NCBI GenBank assembly: GCA_002716385.1
Contig: PBAX01000016.1
Span: forward strand, 1 to 34,686
Origin: Phycisphaerae bacterium
GTDB lineage: Bacteria > Planctomycetota > Phycisphaerae > Phycisphaerales > SM1A02
DNA length: 34,686 nt
Reading direction: 5' to 3'
The notes beneath the pieces were generated by a model. That model saw nothing but the letters and a program-made list of their open reading frames with translations, did not search any database and was not told the origin of the DNA. Both the position numbers and the translations under genes were made by a program. Position 1 is the first letter of the stretch. Every line of letters begins with the position of its first letter. Positions 17,323 through 25,635 of the stretch are shown here, piece after piece.

Positions 17323-17988
17323 TCAACTTGGATCCGAGACGCCGACGTGGACAGCCACCTTCTGGACTTCCTTGTAGCCTTCTTGAGTGGATGCGATCAG
17401 CGTCTCGAGTCGATCGACAGCACTGGCGGACTGACCCTTGAAAACCATGTATGGGAACAAGGTGATCAGTGCGACAATCAGGCCGAACGCCGTAGTAAGC
17501 AGAGCCGCCGCGATACCCCCTGCCACATCGCGAGGGTCGGTCAAAGTGGAATCACCACCAAGCAGTTCAAAACTCTGGATGATGCCGATGACGGTCCCGA
17601 GAATGCCGAGCAATGGGGATGCCGTGATGATGGTGGACATGGTGACCATGAATCGATTGAACTTCCGGCTTTCGACGTCGACGACCTCGAGAGCAACCGC
17701 ATCTCCCGCACCATCATCGATCAATCGCTTGGCTACCCGGCCGTAGGGTGTCTTGTCCTCGCTGATGAGTTCCTGCACCCGCTTGTTGTTGCCCTTGCGA
17801 AGCTCGGCGTTCATTTCGGAGAGCCGCCGAAGACTCGCGCGGCCATTGACGGTCAGCCAGAAAAAACACCGTTCTATGATCAGGGTCACGCTGCATATGC
17901 TTAAAAGCAGCAAGGGGATCATGACGTACCCGCCACGATTCAAAAGTGTCCCGAGGTCTCCGAAGAATTGCTCCATGAGCGGTATCAT
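17323..17988 (-). CDS. MotA/TolQ/ExbB-type proton channel protein
   Basis: A 221-residue inner-membrane protein with the family topology. One membrane segment lies near residues 16-40 (YVMIPLLLLSICSVTLIIERCFF). A cytoplasmic helical stretch follows. The pair of channel helices comes last, with the signature ASPLLGILGTVIGIIQSF and GGIAAALLTTAFGLIVAL. Such proteins usually pair with an ExbD/TolR protein to use the proton gradient for work on the outer membrane or periplasm. No ExbD/TolR gene is next to it; the following gene is the exported TIKI-like protein. The ATG at 17988 is chosen over a TTG at 18000, though no clear ribosome site marks it. It is divergent from the prenyl synthase gene across about 60 bp. 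Confidence 0.9.
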   Translation of the reverse strand: MIPLMEQFFGDLGTLLNRGGYVMIPLLLLSICSVTLIIERCFFWLTVNGRASLRRLSEMNAELRKGNNKRVQELISEDKTPYGRVAKRLIDDGAGDAVALEVVDVESRKFNRFMVTMSTIITASPLLGILGTVIGIIQSFELLGGDSTLTDPRDVAGGIAAALLTTAFGLIVALITLFPYMVFKGQSASAVDRLETLIASTQEGYKEVQKVAVHVGVSDPS

Positions 17989-18051
17989 ATGGGCCAACAA
18001 GATCCGACGCTCAACCGGCTCCCAATCGAGCCATAATCAGGATGCGAGATA

Positions 18052-18960
18052 ATGCCGACATCATCAAGCCCGCCAGAGGCAGCTCACCCTGGATTGGAAG
18101 CCATCGTCAGACCGTCTGCCATGATCCACGACTATCTGGAGAAGCAGGTCCAATGGTCGCTTCTACCAGACAATCTGGCTGAAGCAGCCAGATATGGAAC
18201 GCTTGGTGGCGGCAAGAGAATTCGTCCGGTACTCGTCGTCCTTGCCTGCGAAGCCGCTGGCGGATCCGCAGAGAGTGCTCTCCCCGCCGCAGCCGCCCTC
18301 GAACTGGTTCACTGCTTCAGTCTCGTGCACGATGATCTACCCGCACTGGACGACGACTCGCTGCGTCGAGGCCGACCGACGCTGCATGTTCACGCCGGAG
18401 AGCCCATGGCTATTCTGGCCGGTGATCTGATGCTCGCCATGGCCTTTGGTGAGTTGGCCAAGATGCCACTCCAGCCGGATCAGGTGAGGGCATTGGTCGA
18501 GGAACTGGCGACCGGCACCAGGGACATGGTGGTCGGACAGGTGTATGACACCCTCGGTGGCCTGCCAAAGGATCTACCGGAACTCGAACAGCTCCAGATG
18601 GTCCATCGCAACAAGACCGGAGCCCTCCTCAAGGCCGCCTGTCGGATGGGCGCTATTTCCGCTGGAGCAGATAGAAAGACGCTCGATGCCCTGTCGACCT
18701 TTGGCGAGGCCGTGGGTCTCATGTTTCAGGTGGTCGACGACCTTCTGGATGTGACGCAGTCGACGGAGCATGTCGGGAAGGCGACTGGCAAGGATTCTGC
18801 CCTCGGAAAGCGAACCTACCCGGGGCTGCTGGGTGTGGATGGATCCCGAAAAGTGGTCGATCAGCTCCGCCAGCAGGCCTTTGAGGCGTTGGAACCGATG
18901 AAATTTGAGGATTCCTCCCTCCAGGATCTGTGCTCCTTCATGGCTATTCGGACCAGATGA
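18052..18960 (+). CDS. ispA: Polyprenyl (probably farnesyl) diphosphate synthase
   Basis: A 302-residue all-helical prenyltransferase that condenses isopentenyl diphosphate with allylic diphosphates. Visible are GGGKRIRP near 52, the first Asp-rich motif HDDLPALD with Asp94, Asp95 and Asp100, RRGRPTLH, and the second motif VVDDLLD with Asp229, Asp230 and Asp233, then GKDSALGKRTYP. Phe89 sits five residues before the first motif, where bulky groups limit chain length, and the two-residue insertion in the motif marks the bacterial type. Both point to a C15 product, but C20 cannot be excluded. dxs follows after 81 bp, so first and later isoprenoid steps are adjacent. Confidence 0.93.
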   Translation: MPTSSSPPEAAHPGLEAIVRPSAMIHDYLEKQVQWSLLPDNLAEAARYGTLGGGKRIRPVLVVLACEAAGGSAESALPAAAALELVHCFSLVHDDLPALDDDSLRRGRPTLHVHAGEPMAILAGDLMLAMAFGELAKMPLQPDQVRALVEELATGTRDMVVGQVYDTLGGLPKDLPELEQLQMVHRNKTGALLKAACRMGAISAGADRKTLDALSTFGEAVGLMFQVVDDLLDVTQSTEHVGKATGKDSALGKRTYPGLLGVDGSRKVVDQLRQQAFEALEPMKFEDSSLQDLCSFMAIRTR

Positions 18961-19041
18961 CCCTACACTTCATATCCATGAAAGCCGCTGGCCTCCGTAC
19001 GGTCGGAACCAGCTGCCAAGACTGCTGAGGGGCGTTATTGG

Positions 19042-20994
19042 ATGGAACTTCGACTGCTGCCGGGTATCAAATCACCCGCCGATCTCAAAGCGTTGACCGT
19101 TGACCAGCTTCCGGAACTGGCGGCTGAAATCCGTCATGCCATCTGCGAACAGGTCAGCCAGTCAGGCGGACATCTGGCGCCGAATCTGGGTGTGGTCGAA
19201 CTGACCATCGCCCTCCACTACGTCTTTGACTTCGGTCATGACAGACTCCTGTTCGATGTCGGTCATCAGTGCTATCCGCACAAACTGCTCACGGGTCGAT
19301 TCGATCTGCTCCCGAGACTTCGGCAGAGAGACGGCATGGCTGGCTTTCCGGAGCCACGCGAATCAGAATTTGATCTGTTCTCCGTCGGACATGCGGGAAC
19401 CGCGATTTCGACTGCGGTCGGAATGGCCCGCGGTGATCTTCTGAACGGCGATGCGTGCACACCGGAGAATCCCGATGGACGACATGTCGTTTCCATAATC
19501 GGAGACGCCAGTGTCGTAAACGGTCTGGCCATGGAAGGTCTCAACAACGCGGGAACGCTCGACAGACAGTTCCTGGTCGTCCTGAATGACAACGGCATGA
19601 GCATCGCCAAGCCACAGGGTGCGGTCGCCGGTTACTTCGATCGACTTCGTGCCAGCGACACCTATCGAGCCGTCAAGCGTGCCGCCAAGGATGTAATGGC
19701 CCAGCTGCCGGGCGGTACCACACTTCGAGGCATGTCCCACCGTCTCAGCGAGATGGCCAAGGATGCGGTCTGCGAGGATGCCTGGTTCGAGAAGTTCGGT
19801 CTTCTGACCGTCGGCCCGGTCGACGGGCATGACCTGCCGACTCTGGTCGACATGTTGATGAACATCAAGGACGTCGACCGGCCAATCGTGCTCCACGCCC
19901 ACACCATCAAGGGCAAGGGCTATGAGTTCGCCGAAGGCGATGCCACCACGTTCCATTCACCGAAACCCTTCGAGGTCACTGGCTGTCGGGTGGAGCTCAA
20001 GTCAGGCGGACGCAGCTTCACCGCTGCATTCGCCGATGCACTGGAAGACCTGATGGCCAGAGACGAGTCCGTCGTAGCGTGCACCGCTGCCATGCCGGAT
20101 GGGACCGGGGTCAAGAAAGCCCTCGAGACGTACCCCGAACGAACTTGGGATACGGGCATCTGCGAATCACATGCCATGGACATGATGGCTGGAATGGCCA
20201 AGACCGGCCTGAAGCCGTTCTTCGCCGTGTATTCGACATTCCTGCAGCGTGCCTTCGATCAGGCATTCCAGGAAGTGTCGCTGCAGGGCCTCCCCGTCAG
20301 ACTCTGTCTCGACCGCGCCGGACTGGTCGGCGGCGATGGTGCCGTACACCATGGTTTCTGCGACGTCAGCATCCTCCGCGTGCTGCCCGATGCCGCACTG
20401 ATGGCTCCAATCGATGAAGCAAGCCTCAAGGCGTCCATGGAGTTCATGCGTACCTACGATGCCGGCCTCAGTGCCATCCGCTATCCGCGGGATGATGTCA
20501 GTGATCGCTTCGCCGATCAGCCATGCCCCCCATTCGAACTGGGTAGAGCTCGCGGTCTTCGGGTTCATGACAATCCCGATGTCGCCATCCTTGGATTCGG
20601 TGTCATGACGCTGACTGCCATGGATGCCGCCGAAGCCACAGCCGGCGAATGCACGGTCGATGTCTATGACGCAAGATTCGCCAAGCCCGTCGACCGAGAT
20701 CTGATCAAGGGTCTTCTCGAACGAAGGATTCCGATCATCACGATCGAGGACCACGGAATCCATGGTGGGTTTGGCGCTGCGGTCGTCGAAGCCGCTTCCG
20801 AAATGAATCTCGATGCCGGGCTCGTCCATCGCATGGCCCTCCCGGATGCGTGGATCTACCAGGGATCAAGGAACGGGCAGCTTGAAGAAGCTGGTCTCGA
20901 CTGCAACAGTGTCATAGAGACGATCAAAATCTGCATGAACAGCACGACGACAACGTCCGCTCGAGCAGGTGAGGTCGTGACGTCACCTCGTTGA
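19042..20994 (+). CDS. dxs: 1-deoxy-D-xylulose-5-phosphate synthase
   Basis: A 650-residue thiamine diphosphate enzyme that joins pyruvate and glyceraldehyde 3-phosphate, the entry step of the MEP pathway. Family stretches include SGGHLAPNLGVVELT (His44), DVGHQCYPHKLLTGR, LNDNGMSI and VYSTFLQRAFDQ, with the cofactor Glu375 in GICESHA. The thiamine motif reads GDASVVNG at 154 instead of the usual GDGA, yet the Asp154 and Asn182 metal ligands remain. A GAGGGG site lies about 12 bases before the ATG. It follows the prenyl synthase gene and is 7 bases before a glutamine amidotransferase gene, suggesting one operon. The third transketolase domain is complete. Confidence 0.96.
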   Translation: MELRLLPGIKSPADLKALTVDQLPELAAEIRHAICEQVSQSGGHLAPNLGVVELTIALHYVFDFGHDRLLFDVGHQCYPHKLLTGRFDLLPRLRQRDGMAGFPEPRESEFDLFSVGHAGTAISTAVGMARGDLLNGDACTPENPDGRHVVSIIGDASVVNGLAMEGLNNAGTLDRQFLVVLNDNGMSIAKPQGAVAGYFDRLRASDTYRAVKRAAKDVMAQLPGGTTLRGMSHRLSEMAKDAVCEDAWFEKFGLLTVGPVDGHDLPTLVDMLMNIKDVDRPIVLHAHTIKGKGYEFAEGDATTFHSPKPFEVTGCRVELKSGGRSFTAAFADALEDLMARDESVVACTAAMPDGTGVKKALETYPERTWDTGICESHAMDMMAGMAKTGLKPFFAVYSTFLQRAFDQAFQEVSLQGLPVRLCLDRAGLVGGDGAVHHGFCDVSILRVLPDAALMAPIDEASLKASMEFMRTYDAGLSAIRYPRDDVSDRFADQPCPPFELGRARGLRVHDNPDVAILGFGVMTLTAMDAAEATAGECTVDVYDARFAKPVDRDLIKGLLERRIPIITIEDHGIHGGFGAAVVEAASEMNLDAGLVHRMALPDAWIYQGSRNGQLEEAGLDCNSVIETIKICMNSTTTTSARAGEVVTSPR

Positions 20995-21001
20995 GGACAT
21001 C

Positions 21002-21754
21002 ATGCCACTTCTCGTACTAGAACATTCGGACCACTGCCGATGCGCTCGGCTGGCTGCCATTCTTCGGGACCATGGTCATGTACTCGATGTTCGACGTCTT
21101 CATGACGGGGACTCGATTCCCCAGGAACTCGATGGAATCGACGGCGTCATCAGCATGGGCGGTCCAATGTCGCCGGATGACGACAGCCAGCCCTGGATGG
21201 ATGCCGAACTGGCGTTCCTCTCCAAAGCGGCCTCGATGGATCTGCCTATCCTCGGCATATGCCTGGGATCCCAGCTTCTTGCAAGGGCGATTGGTGGCGA
21301 AGTGGATCGCCGCCCCAGTGGTCCACGACTTGGTTGGGACACGATTAATCTGACCCCAGACGGACGGGAGGATCGGCTCTTCGCGGGACTGCCATGGAAA
21401 TGGACAACTGCCCATTGGAACACCTGGCAGGTCTCGAAACTACCCGCAGATGCCTGTCTGCTTGCCAAGGGCAGCGATGAGGACGTGCAGGCATGGAGAG
21501 CCGGTGTACGTGTCTATGGATTCCAGTTCCATCCCGAGATCCAACGAGACACCATGAAGGTCTGGATCGATGACGAGCCCCAGGCGGTTGCCGATGCCGG
21601 CACATCGGAAGCGGAACTCATGGAGAAGACCGCTGCCGAATGGAGTGGCTTTGAACGATTGACGGAGCGGATGTTCAAGGCCTGTGCCCTACTGCTGTTC
21701 CCATTGGAACAACGCACTCTGGGTACAGGCATGATCCAGGACATCCATCACTGA
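21002..21754 (+). CDS. Class I glutamine amidotransferase-like protein
   Basis: A 250-residue protein with a complete class I amidotransferase triad: the nucleophile Cys87 in GICLGSQLLARA, and His177 and Glu179 in FHPEI. GGPMSPDD near residue 53 forms the oxyanion region. It resembles the stand-alone GMP-synthase-type amidotransferases of the GuaA N-terminal domain class. No synthetase domain is attached or adjacent. It would hydrolyse glutamine or a gamma-glutamyl compound, but the acceptor is unknown. It starts 7 bases after dxs, so it is likely co-transcribed, without an obvious metabolic link. Its end converges on the methyltransferase gene with 9 bases between stops. Confidence 0.9.
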   Translation: MPLLVLEHSDHCRCARLAAILRDHGHVLDVRRLHDGDSIPQELDGIDGVISMGGPMSPDDDSQPWMDAELAFLSKAASMDLPILGICLGSQLLARAIGGEVDRRPSGPRLGWDTINLTPDGREDRLFAGLPWKWTTAHWNTWQVSKLPADACLLAKGSDEDVQAWRAGVRVYGFQFHPEIQRDTMKVWIDDEPQAVADAGTSEAELMEKTAAEWSGFERLTERMFKACALLLFPLEQRTLGTGMIQDIHH

Positions 21755-21763
21755 AAATGAACA

Positions 21764-22402
21764 TCAACTCGATTCCTTCAGGATGGCGATGGTCGCGTCA
21801 TGTCCATCGAGATAATCCTGTCGAAACGCCACACGGCTACTCACTCGCATGCTCCGGTCCAGCCACTTCGCCGTATTGAAACGTCTCGCCGGCTTCAGAT
21901 CCTTCTTGCTGAAGCGATCGTGTGGCCTGTCCGAGAGGAAATTGAAGACGACACCCACCCTCGATGATTCGAAGGCGAGCATCACGAGCTTCCATGCCAT
22001 GCGTGGCGACATCGTGTTCAGTGTGCCGGAGAAGAAACAGACATCCGGACTCCACTGCTTCAATATCCCCGGATCTGCGACCAGATCCACTGCGAGAAAC
22101 TCCACTCCGTCACACTCATGATTCGACTTCGCCAGTGCGATCATCTCGGACTGGGCATCGATTCCCAGATAGCCTGCCAGCTCCACACCACTTCCTCGAA
22201 GATGCCCAACCAGATCGCCTGGGCCGCATCCAAGATCGGCCAGTCGAACATTCGAGAAATCCACCATGCTCATGGCCACATCGAACCGAAGAGACTGTGA
22301 ACCTCGATTCTGCCAGAGGGTGGCCTCGAATCCGGGACCGAAGTGATCCATGGCTTCGCTGTATGGATGCAGATAAGCGGGCGTGTGGCGTTGCTTGGAC
22401 AT
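21764..22402 (-). CDS. SAM-dependent methyltransferase (class I fold)
   Basis: A 212-residue protein with a class I methyltransferase fold. Motif I is LADLGCGPGDL near residue 53, followed by an acidic end of strand two (YLGIDAQSEM) and a later strand CFFSGTLNTM. The C-terminal region is short. I cannot name the substrate. AGGA lies 7 bases before the ATG. It stands alone on the minus strand between the amidotransferase and thioesterase genes. Confidence 0.88.
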   Translation of the reverse strand: MSKQRHTPAYLHPYSEAMDHFGPGFEATLWQNRGSQSLRFDVAMSMVDFSNVRLADLGCGPGDLVGHLRGSGVELAGYLGIDAQSEMIALAKSNHECDGVEFLAVDLVADPGILKQWSPDVCFFSGTLNTMSPRMAWKLVMLAFESSRVGVVFNFLSDRPHDRFSKKDLKPARRFNTAKWLDRSMRVSSRVAFRQDYLDGHDATIAILKESS

Positions 22403-22490
22403 CCTGACATCCTACGCTCCAACCAGACCATTCAGGCCTGCACCCCTGCCTGACCTTGTTATTCAAGGCCTGTGGGAGGATGATGTGCTC

Positions 22491-22907
22491 ATGCCCCAGA
22501 ACGAATCAGAGAATCTCGCACTTCGAGTCCACATGATGCCTCGTGACACGAACCCACTGGGCACGGTCTTTGGTGGGGTCATCCTGTCGCTGATCGATCA
22601 GGCTGGCTTCGATCAGGCGAGACTGCATGGTCGACATCGATGGGTGACCGTTGCGTTCAAGGGTGTTGAATTCAAGAAGCCGGTATTTGTCGGTGATCGG
22701 GTCAGTCTCTACACCCATACCGTCCGGGCAGGTTCCACTTCAGTCGAGGTGGGTGTTCGCGTGGAAGCACATCGCTTCCAATCCGACGAGATCGTCGAGG
22801 TCACAAGCGGCCAACTGACCATGGTCAGCGTCGATTCCAACGGAAGAAGCATTCCACACGCCTCCCCTCCTACATTGACTTCAGATGAAGATCGTGAATC
22901 GTCGTGA
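22491..22907 (+). CDS. Acyl-CoA thioesterase (hotdog fold)
   Basis: A 138-residue protein of the YciA/BFIT-type hotdog family, which hydrolyses acyl-CoA. The N-terminal part has MMPRDTNPLGTVFGGVILS, with the conserved Asn-Pro-x-Gly and the catalytic Asp in SLIDQAGF. A second conserved strand is VEFKKPVFVGDRVSLY, and GSTSVEVGVRVEA follows. The ATG at 22491 is chosen because GGGAGG lies 11 bases upstream and the family begins here; the frame continues 36 codons upstream with unlikely sequence. The stop overlaps the GTG start of purN (GTGA). The link to purine synthesis is not obvious. Confidence 0.93.
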   Translation: MPQNESENLALRVHMMPRDTNPLGTVFGGVILSLIDQAGFDQARLHGRHRWVTVAFKGVEFKKPVFVGDRVSLYTHTVRAGSTSVEVGVRVEAHRFQSDEIVEVTSGQLTMVSVDSNGRSIPHASPPTLTSDEDRESS

Positions 22908-23539
22908 CCCCAACGAACGTTCGAATCGCGGCACTCATCAGCGGCGGAGGAAGAACCGTCTGCAACCTTCAGACCGCGATACTTGAAGGCAGGGTCGATG
23001 CCTCCATTGCCTGCGTCATCGCATCAAGAGAGGGCCTCAGCGGCATTGATCGGGCAAGCGAGGCGGGACTGAATGTCTATGTCCCCAGACAGGACGACTA
23101 CGAAGAAGACCTTCAAAGACTGATTCGGGAATGCCAGCCGGACCTCATATGCCTGTGCGGCTATCTTCGGAAACTCGACCTCCATCCATCGTGGCATGGC
23201 CGAGTGATCAACATTCATCCGTCGCTTCTTCCAAGACATGGCGGGAAGGGCATGTACGGCATGCATGTCCACACGGCCGCCATCGAATCCGGAGACGAGT
23301 TCTCCGGATGCACCGTGCACTTCGTGGATGACCAGTATGATCAGGGGCCCATTCTACTCCAGCGTGCCTGCCCGATCAGATCCGGGGACACGCCTGAAAC
23401 CCTCGCCGCCAGAGTCTTTGCAGAGGAATGCATCGCCCTGCCGCAGGCGATCGACATGATCTCCAGAAACAAGGTGAAACTCGTAGATGGAAGGGTGGAA
23501 ATCAATGCCGCCTGTGAGGTCGGCCGAGGCAGCCTATGA
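22904..23539 (+). CDS. purN: Phosphoribosylglycinamide formyltransferase
   Basis: A 211-residue enzyme that transfers a formyl group from 10-formyltetrahydrofolate to GAR in purine synthesis. The catalytic Asn103 and His105 (INIHPSLLP) and Asp146 (DQYDQGPI) are present. The phosphate loop reads ISGGGRTVCNLQ rather than the common SGxGSNLQ, and RHGGKGMYGMHVH follows the catalytic stretch. The start is a GTG overlapping the thioesterase stop. The next gene (DUF502) probably starts inside the purN end. No other pur gene is nearby. Confidence 0.93.
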   Translation: MTPTNVRIAALISGGGRTVCNLQTAILEGRVDASIACVIASREGLSGIDRASEAGLNVYVPRQDDYEEDLQRLIRECQPDLICLCGYLRKLDLHPSWHGRVINIHPSLLPRHGGKGMYGMHVHTAAIESGDEFSGCTVHFVDDQYDQGPILLQRACPIRSGDTPETLAARVFAEECIALPQAIDMISRNKVKLVDGRVEINAACEVGRGSL

Positions 23540-24428
23540 TGCCAACGTGCCAAGCAATCCCGTGAAATCAAAAGCAATGGGCCATTTCCAACGGTTCTTC
23601 CTGAGGGGGCTTGCCGTGGTTCTTCCGGCAACCCTGACACTCTGGGTGCTGGTGCAGGCCTATCTCTGGATCGATCGATCCATTGCGCAGCCGATCAACC
23701 AGTTCATCCAGTATCTGATCGTCCAGATCTTCTGGCAATGGCCGGAGATCGGTGCGTGGTTCGGCCTTGTACCCTCCACAGAGGAGATGGAGAACCTTCG
23801 CAACGCCGCGAAGATGTCCTCCGGCGAGGTCAGCAGCGATGCGGAACTTGTTTTCGCATATCAGCAGACAATCGTGAATTCATGGTGGAACGACTACTTC
23901 CTGGTCAGGATGATCGGAATCGTGGTCGCCATCACGGCCGTCTATGTCGCCGGCCGACTGGTCGGAGGACTTGTCGGAAGGTGGGCCTACCGGTGGTTCG
24001 AGCGATTCCTGACTTCACTTCCGGTGATCAAGAAGATCTACGCCTGGATCAAGCAGATCGTGGACTTCCTTTTCAACAATCAGGAAAAGGCCATGAAGTT
24101 CAACCGGGTGGTCGCGGTGGAATATCCTCGTCGGGGAATCTGGTCGGTCGGATTCCAGACCGGCGAATCGATGAAGAGCATCCGGCCCAAGTCCGGCAAC
24201 TCGATCACGGTCTTCATTCCAAGTTCCCCGACGCCTTTCACTGGATATACGGTCACGATTCCAAGGGAGGATGCCATCGATCTACCTATCTCCGTCGAGG
24301 AGGCGATCGGATTTGCGATCAGTGGAGGCGTCCTTCGTCCACCTTCCCAGCAGGTCCCCGCCATCGATGAGAAGGCCGGCGATCCATGGAGCAGATATGA
24401 GGTCGAGTCCACTCAGGAATCGGATTGA
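23505..24428 (+). CDS. DUF502 family membrane protein
   Basis: A 307-residue membrane protein of the DUF502 family. The first segment (FLRGLAVVLPATLTLWVLVQAY) is the family hallmark. A second lies in RMIGIVVAITAVYVAGRLVGGLVG, followed by LPVIKKIYAWIKQIVDF and a soluble C-terminal beta-rich part (VVAVEYPRRGIWSVGFQTG, VFIPSSPTPFTGYTV). An extra 60-residue stretch between the first two membrane segments is longer than in most members. Function is not established. The ATG at 23505 has AAGGGTGG about 6 bases upstream but lies inside purN; GTG 23547 and ATG 23577 are alternatives that avoid the overlap. Confidence 0.88.
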   Translation: MPPVRSAEAAYDANVPSNPVKSKAMGHFQRFFLRGLAVVLPATLTLWVLVQAYLWIDRSIAQPINQFIQYLIVQIFWQWPEIGAWFGLVPSTEEMENLRNAAKMSSGEVSSDAELVFAYQQTIVNSWWNDYFLVRMIGIVVAITAVYVAGRLVGGLVGRWAYRWFERFLTSLPVIKKIYAWIKQIVDFLFNNQEKAMKFNRVVAVEYPRRGIWSVGFQTGESMKSIRPKSGNSITVFIPSSPTPFTGYTVTIPREDAIDLPISVEEAIGFAISGGVLRPPSQQVPAIDEKAGDPWSRYEVESTQESD

Positions 24429-24468
24429 GCAGTAGCCAACAGCCCCCTGCTGAATTGAGGAGAAGATC

Positions 24469-24765
24469 ATGCAGATCAATGTCACACACCGTCATGGTTC
24501 AGTCGATGCCGCCATCGAAGCGCATACACGATCAAAGGTGGAGGGACTCACCAAGTACTTCGACCGAATCGAAATGGTGGAGATCATCTTCGACCACACC
24601 AAGAATCTCCAGGAAATCGAGCTCATCATCAAGCTAGATCAAGGCGAAGACATCTTGGCAACGGGTTCCTCCGAGGAACTTAGAACGGCAGTTGATCAAT
24701 GCATGGACCGGGCCATCCGACAGATCACCGATCACAAGAGTAAACTGAGAGACGATAAACACTAA
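24469..24765 (+). CDS. hpf: Short ribosome hibernation promoting factor
   Basis: A 98-residue protein of the HPF/YfiA family (short form), with the beta-alpha-beta-beta-beta-alpha pattern. It starts MQINVTHRHG, then has IEAHTRSKVEGLTKYFD, and ends with a helix (ELRTAVDQCMDRAIRQITDH) and a charged tail. It binds the 30S decoding region and idles ribosomes in stationary phase or starvation. The ribosome site GAGGAGA is close to the ATG. An EIIA-Ntr-like gene starts 24 bases later and an HPr-like gene follows, an order also found in the rpoN locus of proteobacteria. Confidence 0.95.
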   Translation: MQINVTHRHGSVDAAIEAHTRSKVEGLTKYFDRIEMVEIIFDHTKNLQEIELIIKLDQGEDILATGSSEELRTAVDQCMDRAIRQITDHKSKLRDDKH

Positions 24766-24789
24766 CGCAACCCCAGCGGAAACCACTGA

Positions 24790-25266
24790 ATGAAACTGCT
24801 CGACATCATCGTAAAAGACGCCATCGATCCGAATCTCGAAGCAACTAGCCGGGATGAGGCCATTGGCATGCTCATCGATCGACTCATCAAGGCCGAGGTC
24901 CTGAATGAGGCTCAACGTGACGACTTCATCAAGGCGATCATCAAACGCGAACGCCGTGGATCAACCGGGTTCGGTCATGGTGTAGCCGTGCCCCATGTCA
25001 AGCATCCCGACATCGACACGCTCACCGCTGCCATCGGCGTCTGCAAGGATGGCATCGACTTCAACGCTCTGGATGGGCAACCGGTGCATTCGATCTTCCT
25101 GATCATCAGTCCGGAACAGAAACCTGAGGAGCATCTCGAGGCCATGGAAGCCGTCTTCAGCCATCTCAGTCAGGACACCTTCAGAAGCTTCCTGCTTCAG
25201 GCAAACTCGACCGATGAGGTCATGACACTTCTCGAAGAAGCAGACTCAAGCAATCTGGGGAACTAG
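24790..25266 (+). CDS. ptsN: PTS EIIA-type (PtsN-like) regulatory protein
   Basis: A 158-residue EIIA domain of the fructose/nitrogen type. The phosphorylated His69 lies in TGFGHGVAVPHVKHP. FLIISPEQKPEEHLEAM is also typical. No sugar-transport domains are attached, so it resembles the regulatory EIIA-Ntr rather than a transporter subunit. It would take phosphate from the HPr-like protein next door and signal to other proteins; targets are unknown. After the stop is a 5-bp GAAGG/CCTTC hairpin (25268-25280) without a T-run, then a 75-bp gap before the HPr gene. Confidence 0.93.
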   Translation: MKLLDIIVKDAIDPNLEATSRDEAIGMLIDRLIKAEVLNEAQRDDFIKAIIKRERRGSTGFGHGVAVPHVKHPDIDTLTAAIGVCKDGIDFNALDGQPVHSIFLIISPEQKPEEHLEAMEAVFSHLSQDTFRSFLLQANSTDEVMTLLEEADSSNLGN

Positions 25267-25341
25267 CGAAGGACACCTTCCTGCCTCTGATTCTCCCGTT
25301 CTCGAACAGTTCACCCCTGCACACCACGCAAAAGGTTTGAC

Positions 25342-25635
25342 GTGTCCACTACCGCCTCTGCCAACATGACCATCACGAACAGGCTGGGACTTCACGCCCG
25401 GCCTGCGATGATGCTGGCCGAGGCCGCGATGCGGTTTGATTCCGAGATCACCGTGCAGCGTGTTGATCAGAACAAGGCGGTGGATGCCAAGTCCATCATG
25501 CAGCTCATGATGCTGGCAGCCGTCTGCGGAACCGAACTGCAGGTAGAGGCCAGTGGACCGGACGCATCGGAGTCCATTGCCGCCATCAAGGATCTGGTCG
25601 AAAGCCGATTCAGCGAGGATTCGCTGGAGTGCTAG
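25342..25635 (+). CDS. HPr-like phosphocarrier protein
   Basis: A 97-residue HPr family protein with active His18 in GLHARPA and a Ser51 in DAKSIMQLMMLAA at the regulatory serine place. The N-terminal extension before ITNRLGLH adds a few residues. The start is taken as GTG at 25342, with AAAGG about 9 bases upstream; an ATG at 25366 is possible. It carries phosphate from EI to EIIA proteins, here perhaps the adjacent PtsN-like protein. No EI or HPr kinase gene is in the window. Its TAG shares the sequence CTAG with the gpsA stop on the other strand. Confidence 0.93.
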   Translation: MSTTASANMTITNRLGLHARPAMMLAEAAMRFDSEITVQRVDQNKAVDAKSIMQLMMLAAVCGTELQVEASGPDASESIAAIKDLVESRFSEDSLEC

